From the NCBI GenBank assembly GCA_947089425.1, contig CAMUKG010000001.1, positions 1-64,000 on the forward strand: a stretch of 64,000 bases of DNA. Reading direction: 5' to 3'. A program made the translations under genes and the position numbers. Position 1 is the stretch's first letter; the number at the start of each line of letters is the position of its first letter. Origin of the DNA: an uncultured Clostridia bacterium (GTDB lineage: Bacteria; Bacillota; Clostridia; Christensenellales; Pumilibacteraceae). Under the pieces are notes generated by a model, which saw only the letters and a program-made list of their open reading frames with translations, was not told where the DNA came from and ran no database searches. Positions 17,028-27,950 of this stretch are shown piece after piece.

Positions 17028-17724
17028 CGTCCTCACGCTTTTTCCCGAAATGTTTTCCGCTCTCGAACACAGCGTGATAGGAAGAGCGCTTCAATCGGGA
17101 ATAGTGCGTTTAAACGTTGTGAATATTCGCGATTTCAGCAAAGACAAACATTTAAAGTGCGACGACTACCCTTACGGCGGAGGAGCGGGCATGGTTATGA
17201 CGCCGCAACCTATTTTTGACGCGGTGCAAGCGACAGACCCCGAAAGAACGTGCCGCAGAATTTATCTTTCGCCAAAGGGGCAAACGTTAACGTCCGCGAA
17301 AGCGAAACGGCTCTCGGAGTGGGGTGATTTGCTTTTTTTGTGCGGGCATTACGAGGGCGTCGACCAGCGCGCAATTGATTTGTGCATAGACGAAGAACTG
17401 TCGGTCGGCGATTTTGTTTTAACGGGAGGCGAGCTTGCGGCAATGGTTGCAATCGATTCTCTTTTGAGATTTGTGCCCGGAGTTCTCGGAAGCGAAGAGT
17501 CGGCGGTAGACGAGAGCTTTTCCGATTCGTTGCTCGAATATCCGCAATACACTCGCCCGCGCGTGTTTAATGGCGTAGCGGTGCCCGAAGTGCTCGTTAG
17601 CGGGCACCACGAAAACGTTGAAAAATGGCGACGCGAGCAGTCGCTTGCCATAACGTCGCGTTTGCGTCCCGACCTTATAAAGAACGTTGCGCATAAAAAT
17701 GTTGATGAGGAAAAACCGCTATGA
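17017..17724 (+). CDS. trmD: tRNA (guanine37-N1)-methyltransferase TrmD
   Basis: TrmD makes m1G37 in tRNAs to prevent +1 frameshifting, using S-adenosylmethionine bound in a trefoil knot. Key segments are YPYGGGAGMVM, LCGHYEGVDQRAID and the knot SVGDFVLTGGELA, followed by the C-terminal helical domain. The length (235) is normal. Its last bases overlap rbgA; rplS, the usual next gene, is missing here and found at 50932. Confidence 0.96.
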   Translation: MTINVLTLFPEMFSALEHSVIGRALQSGIVRLNVVNIRDFSKDKHLKCDDYPYGGGAGMVMTPQPIFDAVQATDPERTCRRIYLSPKGQTLTSAKAKRLSEWGDLLFLCGHYEGVDQRAIDLCIDEELSVGDFVLTGGELAAMVAIDSLLRFVPGVLGSEESAVDESFSDSLLEYPQYTRPRVFNGVAVPEVLVSGHHENVEKWRREQSLAITSRLRPDLIKNVAHKNVDEEKPL

Positions 17725-18563
17725 TAAATTGGTATCCCGGTCATATGGCGAAAGCGATGCGCGAAATAGAAGAAAATTTGCGCATTGTGGACGTTGTGCT
17801 ATACGTTCTCGACGCTCGCGCGCCTTACAGTTGCATAAACCCGAATTTCGAGAACATGCTTGGGCGCACTCCCGTGATATACGCATTAAATAAAGCCGAT
17901 TTGGGTGAAAGCACGCGGGTTAAGCAATGGTGCGAATATTTTTCCGTTCAAAACAGAAGAGCGCTTACGCTTAACGCTACGGCGTCTAAAAATACTGCGC
18001 CCGTGATTACGGCGATTAAAGAACTTTGTTTTAATAAGATTGAAAAATATCGCGAAAAAGGAGTGCGAACGAGCGTTAAATGTATTGTGCTCGGCGTGCC
18101 GAACACAGGTAAATCCACAGTTATAAACAATCTTTGCGGAAGCGCGAAAACGATTACGGGGAATAAAGCGGGGGTAACGAGAGGCAAGCAGTGGGTTAGA
18201 GTGAATAACTACCTCGAAGTGCTCGACACGCCCGGAACGCTGTATCCGAAACTCGAAGAACAAAAAATCGCTCGCCGTCTCGCTTATATAGGTAGCATAA
18301 AAGACGAAATACTCGACACGTTCGAACTTGCGTGCAATTTATCGGAAGAGCTTAACGCAATCGATTCGAACATAATAAGTTCACGTTATAACGTGGAAAA
18401 ATGCTCGGGTGAGGAATGTATGTCACGCATAGCTCGTGCGCGCGGCTATCTTTTGCGCGGCGGAGATCCCGACACAGAGCGCGCGGCGGTAACGATTATA
18501 GACGATTTCAGAAAAGGTCGGTTGGGAAAAATAACGCTCGACAGCGTTGAGGAACTGAGTTGA
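17721..18563 (+). CDS. rbgA: Ribosome biogenesis GTPase RbgA (YlqF)
   Basis: This circularly permuted GTPase completes 50S assembly around L16. The motif order G4 (NKADL, about residue 57), G1 (GVPNTGKSTVINNL, about 127) and G3 (DTPGTL) proves the permutation, and the C-terminal ANTAR-like region is present (280 residues in all). It begins MINWYPGHMAKAMREIEENL, the classic N-terminus. It overlaps the trmD stop by 4 bases. Confidence 0.95.
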   Translation: MINWYPGHMAKAMREIEENLRIVDVVLYVLDARAPYSCINPNFENMLGRTPVIYALNKADLGESTRVKQWCEYFSVQNRRALTLNATASKNTAPVITAIKELCFNKIEKYREKGVRTSVKCIVLGVPNTGKSTVINNLCGSAKTITGNKAGVTRGKQWVRVNNYLEVLDTPGTLYPKLEEQKIARRLAYIGSIKDEILDTFELACNLSEELNAIDSNIISSRYNVEKCSGEECMSRIARARGYLLRGGDPDTERAAVTIIDDFRKGRLGKITLDSVEELS

Positions 18564-19201
18564 ACGACACGAAAAAAATATTCGAACACGACAAAGCTTT
18601 TTTACCGCAAATGGTTGCGGGCATGGACGAGGCCGGCAGAGGTCCGCTTGCGGGTCCCGTTGTGGCGGCGTGCGTTATTATGCCGCTCGATTTTCCCATA
18701 GACGGAATATACGACAGTAAGAAAGTCAGCGAAAAAAACAGAGAAGCTCTCTACGAGAAAATAATTCGTGCCGCAACGGCTTACGGCGTGGGAATAGTAG
18801 ATAATAGCGTTATAGACGAAATCAATATTTTGAACGCGACAAAAAAAGCTATGCGCGAGGCGTTTCGCTCAATGAAACTTGCGCCCACTCTTTTGCTTGT
18901 TGACGCCGTTAAAGGGTTGGAACTTCCTTGCGAAACGAAAGCGATTGTAAAAGGCGACGCAACAAGCTATAATATTGCCGCCGCTTCGATAATAGCTAAG
19001 GTGACGCGAGACAGAATTATGCGAAATTACGACGGCGAGTATCCCGCCTATAAATTTGCGAAAAACAAAGGTTACGGCACTGCGGAACATATCGCCGCGC
19101 TCGAAGTTGCCGGAAGTTGTCCGCTTCACAGAGCCACTTTCGTAAAGAATTTTTCTATTATGACGCAAGGCGAAAAAAATTCTCAAAGGCAAGCGCAATG
19201 A
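18560..19201 (+). CDS. rnhB: Ribonuclease HII
   Basis: RNase HII removes ribonucleotides and RNA primers from DNA-RNA hybrids. The catalytic DE pair lies in GMDEAGRGPLAGPVVAA (about residue 21), and two more acids lie in LLLVDAV and further on; KVTRDRIM is conserved. The length of 213 is typical. TTG 18560 overlaps the rbgA stop by 4 bases; this operon is tightly coupled throughout. Confidence 0.95.
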   Translation: MNDTKKIFEHDKAFLPQMVAGMDEAGRGPLAGPVVAACVIMPLDFPIDGIYDSKKVSEKNREALYEKIIRAATAYGVGIVDNSVIDEINILNATKKAMREAFRSMKLAPTLLLVDAVKGLELPCETKAIVKGDATSYNIAAASIIAKVTRDRIMRNYDGEYPAYKFAKNKGYGTAEHIAALEVAGSCPLHRATFVKNFSIMTQGEKNSQRQAQ

Positions 19202-19572
19202 AAAAGAAAAGCGACAACAAGCTAAAAGGTAAAGCGGGCGAGAGTATCGCTTGCGAATATCTTAAAAAAAACGGTTACGAAATTTTTCATAAAAATTTTT
19301 CTACCGAGCTCGGCGAACTCGATATTGTGGCGGCAGATTCCGAGTACCTCGTTTTTATAGAGGTAAAAGCGCGAACGGACGACGCATTCGGCACGCCCGC
19401 CGAAGCGGTGAACTATCATAAGCGCAGAAAGATAAGCGAAGTGGCTTCGCAGTACATAAAAAAATTCAGATATTTCGACGTTCCCGTGCGCTTCGACGTT
19501 ATAGAAGTTTACACGGGAACTAAAAAAGTTAACCATATTGTTAACGCGTTCGACAGTTTTTTAAGATATTAG
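19198..19572 (+). CDS. YraN-family (UPF0102) endonuclease-like protein
   Basis: A 124-residue protein with a Holliday-junction-resolvase-like nuclease fold: GKAGESIACEYLKKNGYEI, then GELDIVAADSEYLVFIEVKAR with the E-x-D-(x)n-E-x-K metal site. The family's role is not settled; it is commonly next to rnhB. ATG 19198 overlaps the rnhB stop (ATGA). It ends the long cluster that begins at ylxM. Confidence 0.9.
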   Translation: MKKKSDNKLKGKAGESIACEYLKKNGYEIFHKNFSTELGELDIVAADSEYLVFIEVKARTDDAFGTPAEAVNYHKRRKISEVASQYIKKFRYFDVPVRFDVIEVYTGTKKVNHIVNAFDSFLRY

Positions 19573-19697
19573 TACGTTTCGCGTATTATCTTCATGCGCA
19601 TATAAACGCCGTAACGGAAACAAGATATATATATAAATTCAGGTTGCTACGACAAAAAATTCTTTGTCGGTAAATTTTGTTTTTTCGGTGCTAACGC

Positions 19698-19726
19698 TTG
19701 CGTTCGCGTTCGATTGGGTGTAAAAT
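19698..19726 (+). promoter_or_regulatory. Candidate promoter for the ATP synthase operon
   Basis: TTGCGT (19698-19703), 17 nt, TAAAAT (19721-19726), 76 bases before atpB. The rest of the 229-base gap 19573-19801 holds a small CGACAAA/TTTGTCG hairpin (19650-19669) followed by T-rich sequence, possibly the end of the yraN unit. Confidence 0.45.
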
Positions 19727-19801
19727 ATGTACTATGCAACTTTTATATTGCGAAGAGTTTAAGTTGCACGAAAGTAAGCAAAAATACGTAAGGAATGAAA
19801 A

Positions 19802-20497
19802 ATGACAGTTTTGCCAACCGCATTATCTGTGAAGGTGGATGTTTCTATTCCGCCCGAAACCGTATTTCATATCGGTCCCGTGCCTGTAACGAACACTATG
19901 GTGAGCGCGCTTATTACGACGGTTGCGCTCGTCTTGTTGGCTGTTATAGTGCGCGTGTTTTTTATTCCGCGTTGGAAGCGCGACGACGGTAAAACTTCGG
20001 CGTTCAGGCTTTTTATCGAATCTATGGTGAATATGTTCGATTCTTCCGCCGCCGAACAAAACGGAGCGTACGGCGGTTTCGTGGGGCCTTTCTATTTTTC
20101 ATGCGCGGCGTTTATCGCGCTCGGCACTCTTATGGAGCTCACCGGGTTGCGCCCTCCCACAAGCGACCTAAACGCAACGCTTGCTTTGGGACTAATGTCG
20201 TTTGTTTTGATAGCGTTTTTCGGATTCCATAAAAAAAGAGCGAGACGCCTAATTCACTATTGTAATCCCATAAACGTGATTAGCGACGTGGTTGTGCCCG
20301 TTTCTTTGGCATTAAGACTATTCGGCAGCGTGTTTTCGGGCTATATAATTATGCACCTTATTTACGGTTTGCCGATTTTCGCAAGAATTGCGTTGCCCGC
20401 CGTAGGGTCGGTGATATTCACACTATTTCATGCGCTGATTCAAAGTTATATATTCATGTTCCTGTCTATGAGTTTTATAGGCGAAGCGATAGACTGA
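19802..20497 (+). CDS. atpB: ATP synthase F0 subunit a
   Basis: Subunit a forms the ion half-channels beside the c-ring in the membrane. This 231-residue protein has several membrane helices; the essential Arg lies in SLALRLFGSVFSG, followed by the last helices and a C-terminal FMFLSMSFIGEAID. It opens the a-c-b-delta-alpha-gamma-beta-epsilon operon. No atpI/uncI gene precedes it. Confidence 0.93.
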   Translation: MTVLPTALSVKVDVSIPPETVFHIGPVPVTNTMVSALITTVALVLLAVIVRVFFIPRWKRDDGKTSAFRLFIESMVNMFDSSAAEQNGAYGGFVGPFYFSCAAFIALGTLMELTGLRPPTSDLNATLALGLMSFVLIAFFGFHKKRARRLIHYCNPINVISDVVVPVSLALRLFGSVFSGYIIMHLIYGLPIFARIALPAVGSVIFTLFHALIQSYIFMFLSMSFIGEAID

Positions 20498-20524
20498 CGA
20501 AAAATCGAAACGGAGGCAATTTAA

Positions 20525-20788
20525 ATGACATTATCTGTACTTACGGCTGTTATCGCGTTTTTAACTTCGGTTGAAGGGCTTACCGCAATCGGCGCGGGAA
20601 TAGCGGCGTTCACGGGTTTGGGCGCGGGAATAGCTATGGGAATAACCGCAGGCAAGGCGGTAGAGGGTATCGCGCGCCAACCCGAAGCGGAGAAGAAGAT
20701 ACGAAGCTCAATGATGCTCGGGCTTGCGTTTGCCGAAACCACCGCTATTTACGGCGTGCTCGTTGCCATTCTTATAATGGTACTTTAA
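20525..20788 (+). CDS. atpE: ATP synthase F0 subunit c
   Basis: This two-helix hairpin proteolipid (87 residues) has the polar loop ARQPEA that contacts the central stalk and the ion-carrying Glu in [11 protein letters not shown] on helix 2. Ligands typical of Na+-binding rings are only partly kept: Glu, the neighbouring Thr and the Tyr are there, but the helix-1 position that is Gln in Na+ rings such as that of Ilyobacter is Met ([15 protein letters not shown]). The coupling ion therefore cannot be read off with confidence. Confidence 0.94.
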   Translation: MTLSVLTAVIAFLTSVEGLTAIGAGIAAFTGLGAGIAMGITAGKAVEGIARQPEAEKKIRSSMMLGLAFAETTAIYGVLVAILIMVL

Positions 20789-20798
20789 TAAATTATAT

Positions 20799-21290
20799 AT
20801 GAAAGAAATTCTCGAAAAACTCGGGCTAGGCGGTTGGTCTGTTCTGTTTCACGCCGTAAACTTGGCGCTCCTTATTGTGGCGTTATATTTTCTTTTATAT
20901 AAGCCGGTAAAAAAAATCGTTGAAAATCGCAGAAAGAACCTTGAAGAAATGAAACGCGAGAATATTCGTTTGCGCGAAGAGACCGAAGCTTTTAAAGAGC
21001 AGTGCGACGGAATGAAGCAAAAAGCGCTTGAAGAAAGCGCGGCAATAAGCGGCAGAGCGGCGGAGCGCGGAGCCGAAATAATCGAAGAGGCTCAAAACAA
21101 GGCGGACGCTATTTTGGAAAACGCTCGAAAAGAGGCTCTTACCGAGCGCAACAGAATGCAACACGAACTGCATGATTCTGTGGGGCATATAGCGGTTGAA
21201 ATTGCCGAAAAAATATTAGAGCGCGAAGTTAGCGAAGAAGACAACCGTAAGCTAATAGACGAAAGTCTTTCGGAGTGGGAAAATGACTGA
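20799..21290 (+). CDS. atpF: ATP synthase F0 subunit b
   Basis: This peripheral-stalk subunit of 163 residues has one N-terminal membrane helix (about 13-35, followed by LYKPVKKIVENRR) and then a long charged coiled coil to the end. The C-terminal helix normally binds delta, which here is truncated. The stop overlaps the next start by 8 bases. Confidence 0.93.
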   Translation: MKEILEKLGLGGWSVLFHAVNLALLIVALYFLLYKPVKKIVENRRKNLEEMKRENIRLREETEAFKEQCDGMKQKALEESAAISGRAAERGAEIIEEAQNKADAILENARKEALTERNRMQHELHDSVGHIAVEIAEKILEREVSEEDNRKLIDESLSEWEND

Positions 21291-21501
21291 AAAGGTGTCC
21301 GTTTTTTCGGCGAACGAATTGAGCGAAAAAGACAAAGCTCGAATAGAAAAAATATTTTTCGAAAAACATTCGTGCGCAGTTACTTTCGAATATAACGTTG
21401 ATGCGTCGCTTTTGGGCGGGTTGCTTATAATAGACGGAAACGACTATTACGATTCGACGGTGGCGGGAAGATTAGCTAAGCTAAAACGCGGTTTGACATA
21501 G
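21283..21501 (+). CDS. atpH: ATP synthase delta subunit, C-terminal domain only
   Basis: Delta (OSCP) normally has about 175-185 residues: a six-helix N-terminal domain that caps the alpha subunits and a C-terminal domain that binds b. This gene codes only 72 residues, matching just the C-terminal domain: S-A-NELSEKDKARIEKIFFEK, then VDASLLGGLLI, DSTVAGRL and a final K..L. It overlaps the atpF stop and lies 9 bases before atpA, so it looks like an intact, coupled gene rather than a broken one. No N-terminal domain is encoded in the neighbouring frames of atpF or atpA. The missing cap may be encoded elsewhere or be dispensable. Confidence 0.8.
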   Translation: MTEKVSVFSANELSEKDKARIEKIFFEKHSCAVTFEYNVDASLLGGLLIIDGNDYYDSTVAGRLAKLKRGLT

Positions 21502-21510
21502 GCGGGAATT

Positions 21511-23025
21511 ATGAATAAAGAAGAAATAACCCGAATAGAAGAACGTCTGCGTAAAAAGCTCAATTCCGTGTCGCTCGACCGTGTTGCGATGCCTGCGGGA
21601 AGAGTTAAGTTCAGCGGCGACGGAGTTGTGAAAATCGACGGATTGCGCGACGCAAAATACGGCGAACTTTTGGATATAGGCGGAGTTACGAATGCAATAG
21701 TTCTCGGCTTATATGAAAACGAGGTGGACGCAATAGTTCTAGGCGAGGAAGACAAAGCGTCGGCGGGAATGCTCGTGAAAGCTACGGGGAGAATAGTTGA
21801 AGTTCCCGTAGGCAAAAAACTTCTCGGCAGAGTGGTGAATCCTTTGGGCGTGCCGATAGACGGTTTGGGTTCTATAAAAGGCGCCGCGAAACGCCCCATA
21901 GAGGCGCCCGCTCCCGAAATTGCTGAGCGAGGAAGGGTTGACACTCCGCTTCAAACGGGAATTCTCGCAATCGATTCTATGGTGCCGCTCGGACGCGGTC
22001 AACGCGAATTAATTATAGGCGACCGCCAAACGGGGAAAACTTCGATTGCGGTTGACGCCATTATAAATCAAAAGGGAAAAGACGTGCTTTGCGTATACGT
22101 TGCAATAGGTCAAAAGGCGAGCAACGTTGCGGCGATACTTCACACTCTTAACGAGCACGACGCAATGAGCTATACGGTAATTGTTTGCTCCACCGCAAAA
22201 GATTCGGCGCCTCTTCAATATATAGCGCCTTTCAGTGGGTGCGCAATAGCCGAAGAGTTTATGCACGAGGGGAAAGACGTGCTTATAGTATACGACGACC
22301 TCTCTAAGCATGCGGTTGCGTATAGGGCAATGAGCTTGCTTTTAAAGCGTCCGCCCGGAAGAGAAGCGTATCCCGGCGACATATTCTATTTGCATTCGCG
22401 CCTATTGGAGCGCGCGGCTAAGCTTTCGGACGAAAACGGCGGAGGCTCGATTACCGCTTTGCCCATAGTGGAAACTATGGCGGGCGATATATCCGCCTAC
22501 GTGCCCACGAATATCATATCGATTACCGACGGGCAAATTTATCTTGAAAGCGAGCTATTTAATTCGGGCGTTCGCCCCGCCGTCAACGTGGGACTTTCGG
22601 TGTCGCGCGTCGGTTCATCGGCGCAACTTGCGGGAATGAAAAAAGTGAGCGGGAAATTGCGTCTCGACCTATCGCAATACCGCGAACTTGCCGTGTTTGC
22701 GCAATTCGGTTCCGAACTCGACCCGCTCACGGCGGCAAAACTCGAACAGGGCAAACGAATTACCGAAATTTTAAAGCAGGAGGAGCGCCGACCGCTGAGC
22801 GTGGAGCACCAAATAGTTATATTATATTTGGCGGTGAAAGAACTCGTAAAAAAAATTCCCGTTAAAGTTCTTTCGAATTTTGTAAAAGATTTTTTAAAAT
22901 ATCTTGATTCGCACTATCCTCAGGTTATTCAGTCGGTGCAAGCTTCGGGTGATTTGAACATGGAAATGGGCATAACAATCGAGGACGCCGTTAACGAATT
23001 CGGCGCGATTTATTTCAAGGAGTAG
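21511..23025 (+). CDS. atpA: ATP synthase F1 subunit alpha
   Basis: The non-catalytic nucleotide-binding subunit (504 residues) has a P-loop GDRQTGKTSIA (about 170), the arginine-finger segment SVSRVGSSAQL (about 365) and a full C-terminal helical domain. The N-terminal helix that delta normally grips is present (EEITRIEERLRKKL) although delta's gripping domain is missing next door. RBS GGCGGG lies before ATG 21511. Confidence 0.96.
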   Translation: MNKEEITRIEERLRKKLNSVSLDRVAMPAGRVKFSGDGVVKIDGLRDAKYGELLDIGGVTNAIVLGLYENEVDAIVLGEEDKASAGMLVKATGRIVEVPVGKKLLGRVVNPLGVPIDGLGSIKGAAKRPIEAPAPEIAERGRVDTPLQTGILAIDSMVPLGRGQRELIIGDRQTGKTSIAVDAIINQKGKDVLCVYVAIGQKASNVAAILHTLNEHDAMSYTVIVCSTAKDSAPLQYIAPFSGCAIAEEFMHEGKDVLIVYDDLSKHAVAYRAMSLLLKRPPGREAYPGDIFYLHSRLLERAAKLSDENGGGSITALPIVETMAGDISAYVPTNIISITDGQIYLESELFNSGVRPAVNVGLSVSRVGSSAQLAGMKKVSGKLRLDLSQYRELAVFAQFGSELDPLTAAKLEQGKRITEILKQEERRPLSVEHQIVILYLAVKELVKKIPVKVLSNFVKDFLKYLDSHYPQVIQSVQASGDLNMEMGITIEDAVNEFGAIYFKE

Positions 23026-23026
23026 A

Positions 23027-25316
<2,290 letters not shown>

Positions 25317-25341
25317 TCGAAGAGGAGCATGGGCGAAAGCT

Positions 25342-25749
25342 ATGGAAAAAAATTTTAAATTAAATATAGTAACGCCCGACCGCGAATTTTTTTCGGGAGA
25401 AGTTCAGTCTCTTATAATCAACACGGTTAGCGGAGAGATGGGCATACTTTATCAAACGTTGCCGCTCGTAACTGTTTTGCAGGCGGGCGTAATGAAAATA
25501 AAACGAAATGGGAGGTGGATGGAAGCCGCGAATTCCGACGGATTTATATCGGTGTTCAAAGACGGAGTTACTGTGCTAACTCAATCTTGCGAATGGCCGC
25601 ATGAAATAGACGCCGACGCAATCGGCAGAGAGATATTGCAGTTGCATGAACGCGAGCGAAAGGCGAAATCGATATACGAATACAAGACGGCAAAAGCGCG
25701 GCTTGCGGCGCAGTTTGCAAAGTTAAAACTGAAAAATCGGAACGATTAG
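25342..25749 (+). CDS. atpC: ATP synthase F1 subunit epsilon
   Basis: The 135-residue rotor subunit can inhibit ATP hydrolysis. It has an N-terminal beta-sandwich (NIVTPDREFFSGEV, GEMGILYQTLPLV) and a C-terminal helical pair (ADAIGREILQLHERERKAK...). It closes the ATP synthase operon; the following 40 bases carry a GTAACGTTAC palindrome but no clear terminator. Confidence 0.92.
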   Translation: MEKNFKLNIVTPDREFFSGEVQSLIINTVSGEMGILYQTLPLVTVLQAGVMKIKRNGRWMEAANSDGFISVFKDGVTVLTQSCEWPHEIDADAIGREILQLHERERKAKSIYEYKTAKARLAAQFAKLKLKNRND

Positions 25750-25789
25750 TTCTCACATTGAGTAACGTTACGGCATAAATAAATGTAAA

Positions 25790-26848
25790 ATGCGCGCGGA
25801 GGTGATTCTCGCGTTACGTCTGAAAGTGGACATGAGCGTTTTAAAGAACAATTTTGCCGTTTTGAAAAAGTTAACTACGGCAAAAGTTTGCGCGGTTGTG
25901 AAAGCGGATGCTTACGGTCACGGGTTGCCAGCCATACAAGCGTTCGATGATGCCGACGAATTTGCCGTTTCGAGCATAGGCGAGGCTTACGAGATGCGCG
26001 ATATTACCGATAAACCCGTAAACATTCTGTCGTTGCCCGATAAAACGGTGCCGTGCTCTTATAGGTCGGGGATTTTTCCCGCAGTATGTTCGGAAGACGA
26101 TATCGAATTTATATCTTCGCGCGGAGCGCGTGCGGTAAACATAAAGCTTAACACGGGCATGAACCGATATGGCGCCGAGCCCGAAGAACTCGAAGCTTTG
26201 CTGTTTGCGGCAGGGAAAAAGCGCGTTGCGGTGAAAAGCGTGTTTTCGCACATTTATTCCGTTTCAGCCGCCGAAGAGCAGTTCGAAAAGTTTATGAAGT
26301 GCGTTTCGCCGTTTTCCGACTATATACCGCAAAAGCATATTCTCGCAAGCAATTTTACGATTTTGCCGCAGTATATGCACCTCGACATGGTTCGTCCGGG
26401 AATAGTGCTTTACGGTTACGGGCATTCGTGCGTAACGAGCGCGGTAACCGCAGTTTGCGGAATTACGCAGATTAGAGAGGTGCGTGCGAACGAAAATATC
26501 GGCTACGGCATTTGGCGTAGCGGAAAGCGTAGAAAAGTTGCGGTGCTTGGTGCTGGGTATGCCGACGGGTTGAGACGAACAGTCGATAATATTCCGCGAT
26601 ATGCTGAAATATGCGGCTTTTTATGTCCGCTTGTGGGGCAAGTGTGTATGGATGCGGCTATGGCGGACGTGAGCGGACTGAATGCGAAAGTGGGCGACGA
26701 AGCTCGCATAATAGGTTCTATGTACGGATGCGAAGCTTTGGCGGCGTCATACGGAACTATATGCTACGAAGTTATTACTGGGTTTTCAAAAAGGGTAAAA
26801 CGCGAATATATATATGAGAGCAATACCAACGAAAAAAAATTTACTTAG
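25790..26848 (+). CDS. alr: Alanine racemase
   Basis: This PLP enzyme makes D-alanine for peptidoglycan. The PLP lysine is in CAVVKADAYGHG (about residue 38), the second catalytic Tyr follows GAGYADG on the C-terminal side, and GQVCMDAAMADV is the usual metal/dimer segment. The length of 352 is slightly short of the typical 370. The start is uncertain: ATG 25790 lacks an RBS, and a good GGAGG lies inside the frame at 25798-25802 with no standard start at ideal distance. It overlaps the next gene by 35 bases. Confidence 0.88.
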   Translation: MRAEVILALRLKVDMSVLKNNFAVLKKLTTAKVCAVVKADAYGHGLPAIQAFDDADEFAVSSIGEAYEMRDITDKPVNILSLPDKTVPCSYRSGIFPAVCSEDDIEFISSRGARAVNIKLNTGMNRYGAEPEELEALLFAAGKKRVAVKSVFSHIYSVSAAEEQFEKFMKCVSPFSDYIPQKHILASNFTILPQYMHLDMVRPGIVLYGYGHSCVTSAVTAVCGITQIREVRANENIGYGIWRSGKRRKVAVLGAGYADGLRRTVDNIPRYAEICGFLCPLVGQVCMDAAMADVSGLNAKVGDEARIIGSMYGCEALAASYGTICYEVITGFSKRVKREYIYESNTNEKKFT

Positions 26849-27371
26849 AAAAGAACTGTTGAAAATTCGTGCTTCGGTTGCGGAGCGAGACGAAAAAAAC
26901 GCGCTAATTGCCGAAAAGCTTTTTGTATTAGCGAAAAATTTCAAAAGCGTGTTTATTTACGTTTCTATGAATTCGGAAGTGGACACTCACGGCATAATAA
27001 CGAATTTGGCGTCCGAAAAAGAAGTCTTTGTGCCGTATACCTACGCAAACGGAATTATGCGCGCGGCAAGATTGCCGAGCGCCGCCGATTTGAAAGCAAC
27101 CGACCGCTTCGGCAATGTTTTGAGCTCGTCCGAACATTTTTTCGACGGACAAGCCGAATTGAACGTTGTGCCGCTTCTTGGTTTCGATTGCGAATGTTAC
27201 AGAATAGGTTACGGCGCCGGTTGTTACGACAGATATTTCGAAAAGCATAGCGGCGGCTTAAAAGCAGGACTTGCTTTCGAAGAACAGTTATGCGAGTTTG
27301 CTCGCGTCGATACCGACTTTCCTATGGATATAATTATAACACCCGCACGGGTTATAAGGAGAATAAAATGA
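26814..27371 (+). CDS. 5-formyltetrahydrofolate cyclo-ligase
   Basis: This 185-residue enzyme converts 5-formyl-THF to 5,10-methenyl-THF with ATP. It shows the N-terminal KKNLLRKELLKIR, PLLGFD, and a variant of the GYGGGYYDR motif reading GYGAGCYDR. It overlaps alr upstream and the membrane protein gene downstream (ATGA), suggesting a single transcript. No RBS is evident, consistent with coupling. Confidence 0.87.
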   Translation: MRAIPTKKNLLRKELLKIRASVAERDEKNALIAEKLFVLAKNFKSVFIYVSMNSEVDTHGIITNLASEKEVFVPYTYANGIMRAARLPSAADLKATDRFGNVLSSSEHFFDGQAELNVVPLLGFDCECYRIGYGAGCYDRYFEKHSGGLKAGLAFEEQLCEFARVDTDFPMDIIITPARVIRRIK

Positions 27372-27949
27372 CAAAAGAAACAAAAAAGAACATAGGCAGA
27401 TATGCGATTAGCTCGATTTCGCTTCTCGGTTTTTCGCTCGTGTTTTCGCTGTTTAGCTTTATATTTATCGTTAGCGACAAAATTCCCGCATGGGTGAGAA
27501 TTATAGTGAGCTTTGTGTTTATAGCGCCCATAATATATTTAGCTTTCAGTCAGGGCAAAACGCAGGGAGAACGTCTGTTTAAAGCTCATGCAAAAACCAC
27601 GCTTTCCGATTTGCACGAGGAAATGCCTCTCGACATTCCGTATTATAAGTGCGTATTTCACGTGCTCGGATTTGCGGTGCCGCTCACGGTTTTATATATA
27701 ATTGCCGTTATTCTCAAAAGCAATGCGGTGAGGTTTGCGGCAATGATTTTCGAGTTCCCCGTAGCTCTGTTATTTTCGTCGGCTAACATTATAAAGTTAA
27801 ACGTGACTACGCCGCTCACACTTGCCGTTTTTATTCCGTACACGTTTATTGTGGCGGGCGTTTTTGTGTTCGGTTATATTTTGAAGATACAACAGTTAAA
27901 AAGGCGTCATGCCGAAATTAAAAGCGAATTGAGGTCGTTCGACAACTGA
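27368..27949 (+). CDS. Hypothetical membrane protein, four or more helices
   Basis: I do not recognise this 193-residue protein. It has hydrophobic segments at about residues 12-37, 43-64, 93-120, 125-143 and 150-175, then a charged cytoplasmic tail (KIQQLKRRHAEIKSELRS). ATG 27368 overlaps the preceding stop (ATGA) and has AAGGAG (27356-27361). The gene is 1 base from rsmD. Context (folate, rRNA methylation, CoA) does not reveal a role. Confidence 0.75.
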   Translation: MTKETKKNIGRYAISSISLLGFSLVFSLFSFIFIVSDKIPAWVRIIVSFVFIAPIIYLAFSQGKTQGERLFKAHAKTTLSDLHEEMPLDIPYYKCVFHVLGFAVPLTVLYIIAVILKSNAVRFAAMIFEFPVALLFSSANIIKLNVTTPLTLAVFIPYTFIVAGVFVFGYILKIQQLKRRHAEIKSELRSFDN

Positions 27950-27950
27950 T

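Noticed and set aside
21283..21501. Treating the short delta gene as a pseudogene.
   Set aside because: It has overlapping start coupling, native codon use, an intact C-terminal domain and no remnants of the missing part.
27290..27367. Upstream extension of the membrane protein gene at 27368.
   Set aside because: It overlaps the conserved end of the formyl-THF cyclo-ligase; ATG 27368 has a good RBS and ATGA coupling.
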